DNA of 34,463 bases from a virus, in IMG/VR virus record IMGVR_UViG_3300033156_000333, positions 1-34,463 of that record; one strand, written 5' to 3'. A model generated the notes under the pieces. The model had not been told where the DNA came from. It ran no database searches and saw nothing but the letters and a program-made list of their open reading frames with translations. This document shows, one piece after another, positions 27,985 to 34,463 of the stretch. Positions within the stretch are counted from its first letter, which is position 1; each line of letters begins with the position of its first letter. The position numbers and the translations under genes are program-made.

Positions 27985-28245
27985 GTGGACATTCAAGACA
28001 TGAAGTGGACTTGTGAGGATGGCTGGGATTATTACAAAGTTCCAATGGTAGAAGCCCTGCGAAGGGCAGCCAGTATTCAGGCGTTTTACCTGGATGCACT
28101 TCGCGCAAGGGCTGATGGCGAATCCGAGTTCCGGCTTACCCCGAAGCTTGAAGGCATCCCCTGGGACACACTTGAAGCGATGGTAGACGGAACGTTCAAC
28201 CTGGAGCGCAAGGCGGCCAAGGAGCAGCCCAATAAAACTGACTAG
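27985..28245 (+). CDS. hypothetical protein in sugar cassette
   Basis: GTG 27985 follows GGGGAGGGG and gives 86 residues, mostly helical (MVEALRRAASIQAFYLDALR, LEAMVDGTFNLERKAAKE). No family recognised. Its AAGGAG near the end serves the next gene. Confidence 0.55.
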   Translation: MDIQDMKWTCEDGWDYYKVPMVEALRRAASIQAFYLDALRARADGESEFRLTPKLEGIPWDTLEAMVDGTFNLERKAAKEQPNKTD

Positions 28246-28501
28246 CCTGCTCTGGTACGTCAAACAGTTGCTCCCTCTTGCCTACTGGTCTTGGTACATT
28301 GACGCCGACGGCACTTTGTATTTGTGCATTTGGCGCATGTGGTTTGGCAGGCACTTCGACGTCCTTGACCTGCCGATTGGTGCGGCTGTCCGAGCACGAT
28401 ACCCAGAGCGCTCCCTAAATCTGGAGTATCTCTATCATTCCACAGAACCTTTATCGATGCGGGAGCGGCGGACGCGATATAGCCGAGGAGAGAGACTGTA
28501 A
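28238..28501 (+). CDS. small conserved phage protein, start uncertain
   Basis: The frame gives LLWYVKQLLPLAYWSWYIDA and DGTLYLCIWRMWFGRHFDV, the pattern of a short phage protein ('...yirqLLPLtYrsrYrd..G..hf..WRMWFGR.F...') of unknown function. The conserved part begins before the only standard codon, TTG 28268. The real start is therefore probably CTG 28238 or ATA 28232; AAGGAG at 28219-28224 is seven bases from the latter. The stop is TAA 28499-28501. Confidence 0.5.
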   Translation: MTSLLWYVKQLLPLAYWSWYIDADGTLYLCIWRMWFGRHFDVLDLPIGAAVRARYPERSLNLEYLYHSTEPLSMRERRTRYSRGERL

Positions 28502-28537
28502 TCACCATACGGGGTAACACGCCTAGGGGGTAGCAAC

Positions 28538-29587
28538 ATGATCGACTGGACCCGCACCGTAATCGTGGCCGACGCAGGAGCAAACTTCAACGGCGACAAG
28601 GGCGAGGCGGAGCGACTCATCAAGGCGACGGCAGAAGCCGGAGTGGACTGCATCAAGTTCCAAACCTACACGAAGAACGGCCTGTGCCACCCCACACACT
28701 GGGCCTACGACCTGATTAAGCAGTGCCAGTTGCCCAGGGAGTGGCATGAGGAACTGGCCGACTACGCGGCAGAATGCGGCATAGCGTTCAACTCAACGCC
28801 GTTTGACTTTGAGGCGGTTGAACTGCTGAACGAGCTGTGGGTGCCGTTCTGGAAGGTCGCCTCGGGGGACCTGACGTACAGGGCACTGATTGAGCGCATG
28901 GCCGAAGTGCGGCCATCGCGGCCCATTGTGCTGTCGCAGGGAGCGGCAACCTGGCGCGAGGTGGTCCGAGCCGTTCAATGGGCATTGTCGGTCAGCAGCA
29001 ACCTGCAAATCACCATCTTGCACTGTGTGCCGGTGTATCCGGCAACGCCCGTGATGTACCATCTGCCGATGCTGCAACGCCAGCAGGAGGCGTTTCGCCG
29101 CACCGGTCTGCGTATCGATGTTGGCATTTCCGACCATACGACGAGCATAGGCTTGCCGGCGGCTTCGGTGGCGTTTGGTGGGCGGATGGTGGAAAAGCAT
29201 ATCACCATGAGCCGCGAACAGGACGGCCCGGACCACGGCCATGCTCTGGAGCCGCATGAGTTTGCGGCACTGGTGCAGGCGATTCGTGACGTTGAGGATG
29301 GAACCGCACCTTTCGGGCCGCCACGAGAGGCAGTGGTGGCAGTGACCAAGGCGCAGCCCCAAATTCGTAGGGCATGTTACTGGGCGAGAGACGTCAGAAA
29401 ACGCGAAGTGGGTCGATGGCAGGACCTGATTACAACGGTACGGCCAGCCCCGACTCCGTCGGCTACAAGCGGATTCCATCTCCCTGCCGAGGCCCTACGC
29501 TACCACGACAGAGTCGAGGTCATATTCCCGGGCCAAAAAGGTGAGCCCGTCATGTTGGACGCCGTTAGCATCAACCCGGAAGAGTAG
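28538..29587 (+). CDS. NeuB/SpsE-type nonulosonic acid synthase
   Basis: This enzyme condenses phosphoenolpyruvate with an amino-sugar to a nine-carbon sialic-acid-like sugar. The 349-residue protein shows the NeuB TIM-barrel blocks in order: IVADAGANFNGD, GVDCIKFQTYTKNGLC, IAFNSTPFDFEAVELL, FWKVASGDLT, ILHCVPVYPA, GISDHTTSIGLP, VEKHITMSREQDGPDHGHAL. A C-terminal antifreeze-like (SAF) domain follows from about residue 280. ATG 28538 sits behind GGGGGTAGC. Whether the product is a neuraminic, legionaminic or pseudaminic type cannot be told. Confidence 0.92.
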   Translation: MIDWTRTVIVADAGANFNGDKGEAERLIKATAEAGVDCIKFQTYTKNGLCHPTHWAYDLIKQCQLPREWHEELADYAAECGIAFNSTPFDFEAVELLNELWVPFWKVASGDLTYRALIERMAEVRPSRPIVLSQGAATWREVVRAVQWALSVSSNLQITILHCVPVYPATPVMYHLPMLQRQQEAFRRTGLRIDVGISDHTTSIGLPAASVAFGGRMVEKHITMSREQDGPDHGHALEPHEFAALVQAIRDVEDGTAPFGPPREAVVAVTKAQPQIRRACYWARDVRKREVGRWQDLITTVRPAPTPSATSGFHLPAEALRYHDRVEVIFPGQKGEPVMLDAVSINPEE

Positions 29588-29635
29588 GTGCACCGCCCTG
29601 TTCGTGAGGGGTAACATCATCAAGGGGGTACGAAG

Positions 29636-29881
29636 ATGAAAGACATCTTGAGCCGGGCTTGGTGGGGATTAGGAGAAGGAGTGAGGGTTGTCGGTCGTGC
29701 CTTGCTGGTATTTATCGGCGCGTCCGCAGTAGCAAGCGGCGGGGCACTCGCGATGTGGACGGCTGCCGACGTAATAGCAAATACCTATCCCTACAGCCAA
29801 TACATACTGACTGGGGTTGGCGCGTTTCTTGCTTTCGTCGTCGGGCTTTACATGTTCTGCGCCATAGTTTACGAGGACTGA
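29636..29881 (+). CDS. small membrane protein in sugar cassette
   Basis: ATG 29636 behind AAGGGGGTACG gives 81 residues with two membrane spans: ALLVFIGASAVASGGALAMW and YILTGVGAFLAFVVGLYMFC. It could anchor sugar-transfer steps at the membrane or be unrelated. No family recognised. Confidence 0.6.
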   Translation: MKDILSRAWWGLGEGVRVVGRALLVFIGASAVASGGALAMWTAADVIANTYPYSQYILTGVGAFLAFVVGLYMFCAIVYED

Positions 29882-29883
29882 CA

Positions 29884-30963
29884 ATGATCACCACCTACAC
29901 CGAATCAGGCCCGAACATCGGCATGGGGCATGTGAAGCGGGTTGAGCGGCTGAAGGGAGCCCTGGAGAACGCGGGGTTGGGCGATGAGAGAATTGACATC
30001 ATTGACGGCCCGTTCGCGAACAGCAGGCGGCCGGAGTGGAACCCGAAGTGCATCAGCGACCGTATCCGAATCGCCAGAAACGACGGGGCATTGACCATTG
30101 TCCTGACGGAGGACTATCAACCCGGCATGGGGCCGTGGCACGCCATGCGGCGTCGGTTCAGCTTGCCGGATCTTACCGTAGATACACGATTCAATGCCAA
30201 AACAATAGCCCCACGGTGGCGTGAGTGGAAGGGATGCATTCCTGCACTGATGGGACCCCGCTACGCCATGTTGGGCGAGGAGTACCGCCCTAACCGCCAT
30301 GAGCCATTCCGTGTTCGCGATAAAATTCACAACATCCTGGTGTTCATCAGCGGGCCGGAGTCCGTGGCAATGACCAAACGGATTGTTGAGACACTGCACC
30401 TGGCGACCTCCGACATGTCATCAGTGCTGGCCGGGTGGGGCGGTCCCCTGGCGTCTCGCTTCACCGTGAGCGTCGTTCTGGGAGCACATCAGGAAATGAG
30501 CCAGGACATCACCGACACGGTACGCCGACTATCGCCCCGGGGTACGTTGTGGACCGAGGATGATCCAGAGAACGAAGACATGTGCACCATGAAGTGGCTG
30601 TGTCGCTGGAGTGTCGAAACGGCCCTCCCCTCCCTCATCGACAAACTCCGGTGGGCCGACATCGCCATCATGGGCGGTGGACAGACGCTGTTCGAGGCGG
30701 CCCGAATGGGTGTGCCGCCTATCGTTGTGAGGATGCACGAAGACCAAATCCCGAACACCAGCTACCTCGCAGAACGCGGACTGGCAATCGACCTCGGCAC
30801 GGCACAGGAATTCCACTCGGACAAGCTCCTGAACGCCCTTGAGCAACTGGACTGCAAAACCCGCCTGCGGATGCACCGGGGCCTGCGGAGACTGGTCGAC
30901 GGGCGAGGGACGGAGCGGATTGTTCGGGAGGTGAAGCGGGCGCTCAAGAGACGAAGGAGGTGA
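29884..30963 (+). CDS. PseG/SpsG-like nucleotide-sugar hydrolase or glycosyltransferase
   Basis: The 359-residue protein starts ITTYTESGPNIGMGHVKR; G-x-G-H-x-x-R with His16 is the PseG/SpsG signature, where this His removes UDP from the sugar. The C-terminal GT-B half has ADIAIMGGGQTLFEAARMGV then PPIVVRMHEDQ, the UDP-binding loop of the MurG-like fold. In pseudaminic acid synthesis PseG releases the sugar that the NeuB-like PseI then uses. The N-terminal domain is longer than in PseG, so the substrate may differ. The ribosome site for the next gene (AAGGAGGTGA) overlaps its stop. Confidence 0.8.
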   Translation: MITTYTESGPNIGMGHVKRVERLKGALENAGLGDERIDIIDGPFANSRRPEWNPKCISDRIRIARNDGALTIVLTEDYQPGMGPWHAMRRRFSLPDLTVDTRFNAKTIAPRWREWKGCIPALMGPRYAMLGEEYRPNRHEPFRVRDKIHNILVFISGPESVAMTKRIVETLHLATSDMSSVLAGWGGPLASRFTVSVVLGAHQEMSQDITDTVRRLSPRGTLWTEDDPENEDMCTMKWLCRWSVETALPSLIDKLRWADIAIMGGGQTLFEAARMGVPPIVVRMHEDQIPNTSYLAERGLAIDLGTAQEFHSDKLLNALEQLDCKTRLRMHRGLRRLVDGRGTERIVREVKRALKRRRR

Positions 30964-30969
30964 CCCCCA

Positions 30970-31671
30970 ATGCCCCAGGGTGGCGGCTGGGACGAAACCA
31001 GCACCAGCTATCGCTACAGAGTGAGAGATCCTGGGAAGTTCCAGGAAGGGTCGTTCCGCACCATCAGTATGGGCGACAGCGGCGTGAAAGGCGTCGTAGG
31101 CAGGCTGGAAGGCCAGACCACGATGACACTGCAGTCGCTCATCTTTATCTTTCCAAAGGATAAGTTTACGGCGCAGCAGGCCCGTAAATGGGTCTCAGAA
31201 CATCCCGACGCCGTCAAGCGCAGATGGCAGGAGACGGTGACGCAGGCCGACGCGAAGATTTACAAGGTTGAGGATGTCGATGAGGAACTCGGCGTCGTCT
31301 TCGGCTGGGGCTACACCAACGCGCAGGTGACCAAGGACGGGCGCCAGCCGGTCTTCGACAGTCACAACGCGATCATTGAGGACATCGACTTGGAACGTGC
31401 CTGCTATGATTTCGTTGCCGAGGCCCGAGGCATGGACCAGCAACACGACTGGGAACGAGCCGGGGACCTTGTTGAGTGTGCCTTCATTGACGACCGCAAG
31501 CTGGAGGCCATGTTCCCCGGCCAGCCGAAACCGTACGGCTGGCGCGGTATGTGGGTGGGATTCAGACCCCACAGTGACGAGGTGTTGCAGAAGTTCAAAG
31601 ACGGCGAGTACGCAATGTTCTCGATTGGAGGGACGGCGGAAGTCGAGGTGATAGAAGATGCCTCATCCTGA
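30970..31671 (+). CDS. XkdF-like putative prohead protease
   Basis: The 233-residue protein matches the XkdF type of phage proteins: GVVFGWGYTNAQVTKDGR, PVFDSHNAIIEDIDLERACY, WERAGDLVECAFIDDRKLEA, GWRGMWVGFRPHSDEVLQKF and EYAMFSIGGTAEV. XkdF proteins resemble herpes/HK97-type prohead proteases and lie before scaffold and capsid genes, as here. The conserved DSH (in FDSHN) and Ser in MFSIGG fit a His/Ser active site by analogy. ATG 30970 has the best ribosome site in the region, AAGGAGGTGA. Confidence 0.82.
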   Translation: MPQGGGWDETSTSYRYRVRDPGKFQEGSFRTISMGDSGVKGVVGRLEGQTTMTLQSLIFIFPKDKFTAQQARKWVSEHPDAVKRRWQETVTQADAKIYKVEDVDEELGVVFGWGYTNAQVTKDGRQPVFDSHNAIIEDIDLERACYDFVAEARGMDQQHDWERAGDLVECAFIDDRKLEAMFPGQPKPYGWRGMWVGFRPHSDEVLQKFKDGEYAMFSIGGTAEVEVIEDASS

Positions 31672-32554
31672 ACCCAAGAAACGGCACAAGCTGAAGAACT
31701 TGCGGCTGGAGTTCGTGAGCGGCGTGGACCGTGGTTCGAGCCCCGGCGCACAGGTGATGCTGATGCGGCGGCAGGCAGGAGAGGAGCCGGAACCTGTGGA
31801 GAAGGGAGGCGGACCGGTGAGTTTGAAGGACTGGCTGGTCGGTTGGATTACGGCCACACGCAAGGGTCTGGACGATCTGATGAAGGAAGTGGGGGCCGAC
31901 GACCAGCAACAGACAACCGAGAAAGGACGTGGAGATCCCATGCCGGAGGACCCGAAGAACACGAAGGCGGCGGAAGCCAAGACCTACGAGGATGTATTGA
32001 AGAGCTTGCCCGAGGACCAGCGCAAGCTCGTTGAAGCGCAGATCGCTGAGGCGAAGAAGGCAGCCGAGGACAAGCCAGCTGCGCAGGCAGCGGAAAAAGC
32101 CAAGGAGGAAAAAGCGAAGCAGGAAAAGGACAAGCTCACGGTCGAGCTTGCCAAGAGGGATGAGCTAATTAAGAAACTCCGCGAGGACCTGGACGCCGAG
32201 AGGTTGGAGCGTCGGCGGGCCAATCTGCGCCAGGAGGTAGTCAAGTTCGACCGGCTCGGCAAGTCAACGAACGAGCTTGCTACCATGCTGGAGAAGGCCG
32301 AAAACGCCGATCCGGAACTCGCCAAGAGTCTGCGGGAGATGTGGGCAGGCGAGCAGGCGCGGGCCGTAGACGCAGGGCTGTTCCAGGAAATCGGCAAGTC
32401 GAGTGACGAGGTTCCGTCGGTCTCGGACCTCATCAAGAAGAAGGCCGATGAGTTCATGAAGGCCGATTCGAACTTGAAGCGCAGTGACGCAATTCGCATG
32501 GCGACCACCGACCCGGAGGTTGCCAAAGCATATGAAAGGGAGGCTGCTGGTTAA
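31658..32554 (+). CDS. capsid scaffold-like protein
   Basis: The 298-residue protein has a short basic N-terminus (PKKRHKLKNLRLEFVSGVDR), an acidic linker, and a long Lys/Glu/Ala coiled coil (about residues 105-190, including KAKEEKAKQEKDKLTVELAK). A helical tail follows (SDLIKKKADEFMKADSNLKR). Composition and location between protease and decoration/capsid genes are those of a scaffold that is degraded during head maturation. Its 14-base overlap with the protease gene suggests coupled synthesis. Confidence 0.78.
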   Translation: MPHPEPKKRHKLKNLRLEFVSGVDRGSSPGAQVMLMRRQAGEEPEPVEKGGGPVSLKDWLVGWITATRKGLDDLMKEVGADDQQQTTEKGRGDPMPEDPKNTKAAEAKTYEDVLKSLPEDQRKLVEAQIAEAKKAAEDKPAAQAAEKAKEEKAKQEKDKLTVELAKRDELIKKLREDLDAERLERRRANLRQEVVKFDRLGKSTNELATMLEKAENADPELAKSLREMWAGEQARAVDAGLFQEIGKSSDEVPSVSDLIKKKADEFMKADSNLKRSDAIRMATTDPEVAKAYEREAAG

Positions 32555-32934
32555 TGGCTCAAGAGGGACTGCTTCGCACTTGGCCCTTCACCGCCGGTGA
32601 GGACCTTAGCAGCACCGGCCAGTATCGGTTCGTCTCTGCGGCGACGAGTGACGGCTATGTGTACCTGTCAACCGGCATTGGAGGCCGCGTGCTTGGTGTA
32701 CTCCAGAACAACCCGTCCAGCGGGTATGACGCCGCTGTGGCCCTGCCGGGCAGCATCACGAAGATCAACACCGACGGGAGTATCGGCCTGGCTGAATCAG
32801 TGGCCTGCTCTAGTGTCGGGCGTGGACAGGCTTCGACCGCCGGGTCTTACGTGTTGGGCCAGATCATCACCGGCTCCAGCGGGTCGGCGGGCGATATCCT
32901 AACAATGCTGCTGCAAACACCGGCCACGACCTAG
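32554..32934 (+). CDS. DUF2190-like head decoration protein
   Basis: The 126-residue product is glycine/serine rich and beta-rich: GQYRFVSAATSDGYVYLSTG, then GGRVLGVLQNNPSSGYDAAV and ALPGSITKINTDGSI. The 'G.v.GVLqnnP..G..A.V...G' pattern is that of DUF2190/capsid cement proteins, which commonly precede the major capsid gene. TAATG overlap with the scaffold gene. Confidence 0.78.
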   Translation: MAQEGLLRTWPFTAGEDLSSTGQYRFVSAATSDGYVYLSTGIGGRVLGVLQNNPSSGYDAAVALPGSITKINTDGSIGLAESVACSSVGRGQASTAGSYVLGQIITGSSGSAGDILTMLLQTPATT

Positions 32935-33005
32935 TACCGATACCGACTCTGCAGGCTCTATATGGGGAATGCCGCCAGGGGTAGGCGAGCAGCACTCAAG
33001 GGAGA

Positions 33006-34007
33006 GTGAATGCATTGCCGAACCCAACGGCAACTGACGTGCATCAAAATGCAGTGCTGACCAACCTCAGCATCGCATTCATGCAGGACGCCAGTGAGTA
33101 TATCGCGGACCGGGTATTCCCGCGAGTCCCGGTCCAGAAACAGAGTGACATCTACTACACCTACGACATGGACTACTGGTTCCGGGCCGAAGCGCAAAAG
33201 CGCGCTCCGGCTACAGAATCCGCAGGTGGCGGGTATAAGCTCAATACTGACAGCTACCGCTGCGACGTGTACGCGTTTCATAAGGACGTCGCCGACCAGG
33301 AGCGGGCCAATGCCGACTCGGTAATTCAATTGGACCGCGAGGGTACCGAGTTCGTCATGGGCAACCTGTTGCTGACCCGCGAAATCGACTGGGCCACCGA
33401 CAACATGACCACCGGCGTCTGGACCGGCGCTACTGGGTCGACCGACATCACCGGCGTATCATCCGCCCCGAGCACCGACGAGGTGGTACAGTGGAATGAC
33501 GTCGACTCCACGCCGATTGAGGATGTGTCGGAGCAGGCGACCAGCATCATGGAGAAGACGGGCAAATGGCCGAATACACTGGTCCTCGGCCCGAAGGTGT
33601 TCGACCGCCTGAAGCATCATCCAGACATTCTCGACCGCATCAAGTACACCCAACGCGGCGTGGTTACCACGGAGATTCTGGCCGGACTGTTCGAGGTCGA
33701 CCGCATCTTCGTGCCTCGTTGCATCAAGGTCACCACACCCGAAGGCCGGACGAGCCATACCAAGTCATTCATCTACGGCAAGAGCGCGTTGCTGTGCTAT
33801 GCGGCCCCTGCCCCCGGCCTGCGCACTCCGAGTGCGGGCTATACGTTTACTTGGTCGGGCTACACCGGCCTGAACAACATGGGCGTGAAGATGAAGAAAT
33901 TCCGCATGGAAGAGCTGGAGGCCGACCGTATTGAAGGCGGAATGGCCTACGATATGAAGGTCGTGGCTGCGGACCTCGGAGCGTACTTCACCAGCATCGT
34001 GGCGTGA
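33006..34007 (+). CDS. major capsid protein
   Basis: The 333-residue product has the layout of a HK97-fold capsid protein of the 'phage major capsid E-like/gpN' type: YIADRVFPRVPVQKQSDIYY, the long spine-helix region (VIQLDREGTEFVMGNLLLTR), ATSIMEKTGKWPNTLVLGPK and VFDRLKHHPDILDRIKYTQR, then GKSALLCYAAPAPGLRTPSA. Position after scaffold and decoration protein agrees. Start is GTG 33006 (behind AAGGGAGA); TTG 33015 is possible. Confidence 0.9.
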   Translation: MNALPNPTATDVHQNAVLTNLSIAFMQDASEYIADRVFPRVPVQKQSDIYYTYDMDYWFRAEAQKRAPATESAGGGYKLNTDSYRCDVYAFHKDVADQERANADSVIQLDREGTEFVMGNLLLTREIDWATDNMTTGVWTGATGSTDITGVSSAPSTDEVVQWNDVDSTPIEDVSEQATSIMEKTGKWPNTLVLGPKVFDRLKHHPDILDRIKYTQRGVVTTEILAGLFEVDRIFVPRCIKVTTPEGRTSHTKSFIYGKSALLCYAAPAPGLRTPSAGYTFTWSGYTGLNNMGVKMKKFRMEELEADRIEGGMAYDMKVVAADLGAYFTSIVA

Positions 34008-34032
34008 GCCAAGAGCGAATAACAATGTCCAC

Positions 34033-34064
34033 GTAGGGGCCTGTCGAGTGTGGCAGGCCCCTAC
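34033..34064 (+). terminator. 11-bp hairpin after the capsid gene
   Basis: GTAGGGGCCTG (34033-34043) and CAGGCCCCTAC (34054-34064) form a perfect 11-bp stem with a 10-base loop, 26 bases after the capsid stop. No T tract follows. It may stabilise the abundant capsid mRNA or partly end transcription. Confidence 0.6.
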
Positions 34065-34117
34065 CCTGTGGGGAACCGCCGCTTGGGGGAGCGAGCAACC
34101 CCGCAGAGGTGACCTGT

Positions 34118-34463
34118 ATGGGTGTCGAGAAGTTCCGCCGCCAGGTCCACGCACCGGGCGCGGACCTGGGCGAGACGGTAATCAGTAAGGATGGTAGCGT
34201 AACGATCCGCCCCGACAGCAGCACGGGCGACATCAACCTGAAACTGAGGGACGCCGCCGGTGCCAGGAAGATCAACATCTACGATAGTTCGACAACCCTC
34301 GTGGCATCTATTGACTCCGACGGCGAGTTTACCGGCAGAGGGCTCACACTGACGAGCGATTTCTCCGCCGAAACCCTGACCGCCAGTAGTGCGGTAGTCG
34401 GCGCGACCATCGCCTCCAGTAGTGGCATCAGCGGCATTAACCTGACTCTTTCGAGTGAGGCCA
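34118..34463 (+). CDS. 5' part of a structural/tail fibre-like protein
   Basis: ATG 34118 behind CAGAGGTGA opens a frame that runs out of the window (115 codons). It starts MGVEKFRRQVHAPGADLGET, and continues with glycine/serine/threonine-rich beta sequence (KINIYDSSTTLVASIDSDGE, FTGRGLTLTSDFSAETLTAS). Such 'dsdG.ftg..lt..' repeats occur in phage fibres and head fibres. The position right after the capsid gene would also suit a head fibre. Confidence 0.65.
   Translation, partial: MGVEKFRRQVHAPGADLGETVISKDGSVTIRPDSSTGDINLKLRDAAGARKINIYDSSTTLVASIDSDGEFTGRGLTLTSDFSAETLTASSAVVGATIASSSGISGINLTLSSEA

Noticed and set aside
29659-29883. Upstream extension of the PseG-like gene to 29659
   Set aside because: The extension overlaps a good membrane-protein gene in another frame; the family begins at MITTYTESGPNIGMGH (29884).

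Overview
This window is a long stretch of a tailed double-stranded DNA phage (Caudoviricetes), or of a prophage whose integration genes lie outside. Every gene I can support is on the + strand. Starts and stops overlap repeatedly (ATGA, GTGA, TGATG and 8-base overlaps), G+C is high by eye, and the hallmark head genes are present (terminase pair, portal, Mu-F-like protein, XkdF-like protease, scaffold, major capsid). No integrase, repressor or lysis gene is recognisable, and the window stops inside a tail or fibre gene. The host cannot be named. High G+C, flavin-dependent thymidylate synthase and SpsE/F/G-type sugar genes would suit a Gram-positive or Chloroflexota-like bacterium, but this is weak inference.

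Layout. (1) 1-4810: a dense train of very small accessory genes, many with paired cysteines, showing recent internal duplications and tandem paralogues. (2) 4810-15083: DNA metabolism and replication: a Gp37/Gp68 protein with an embedded Arr-like ADP-ribosyltransferase domain, MT-A70 methyltransferase, ThyX, a replication initiator carrying an apparent origin inside its gene, a DnaC-like loader, a PD-(D/E)XK-like nuclease, SSB, an ASCH-HicB fusion, RusA and a TOPRIM protein. (3) 15084-16040: gene-poor, with a terminator-like hairpin and a chimeric CRISPR array built from two unrelated repeat families, with no cas genes. (4) 16024-19929: a self-contained operon with promoter and terminator: ribbon-helix-helix regulator, ParB-like protein, active-looking and degenerate DNA methyltransferases, an unknown protein and a DUF3440 PAPS-reductase-like protein. 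(5) 19965-21760: small membrane proteins, a sigma-region-4-like regulator, tRNA-Gln and a candidate structured RNA ending in a terminator. (6) 21762-34463: packaging and head genes, interrupted at 26077-30963 by a nonulosonic-acid-like sugar cassette (SpsF, formyltransferase, NeuB/SpsE, PseG/SpsG), then protease, scaffold, decoration protein, capsid and the start of a tail gene.

How the parts fit. The replication genes resemble a lambda-type plan: initiator with iterons in its own gene, then the helicase loader, then SSB and recombination functions. The ParB/methyltransferase/PAPS-reductase operon looks like a nucleic-acid modification or counter-defence unit. The sugar cassette sits in the late structural operon, so its product probably decorates the virion or host envelope late in infection. 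The CRISPR array could only work with Cas proteins supplied by the host.
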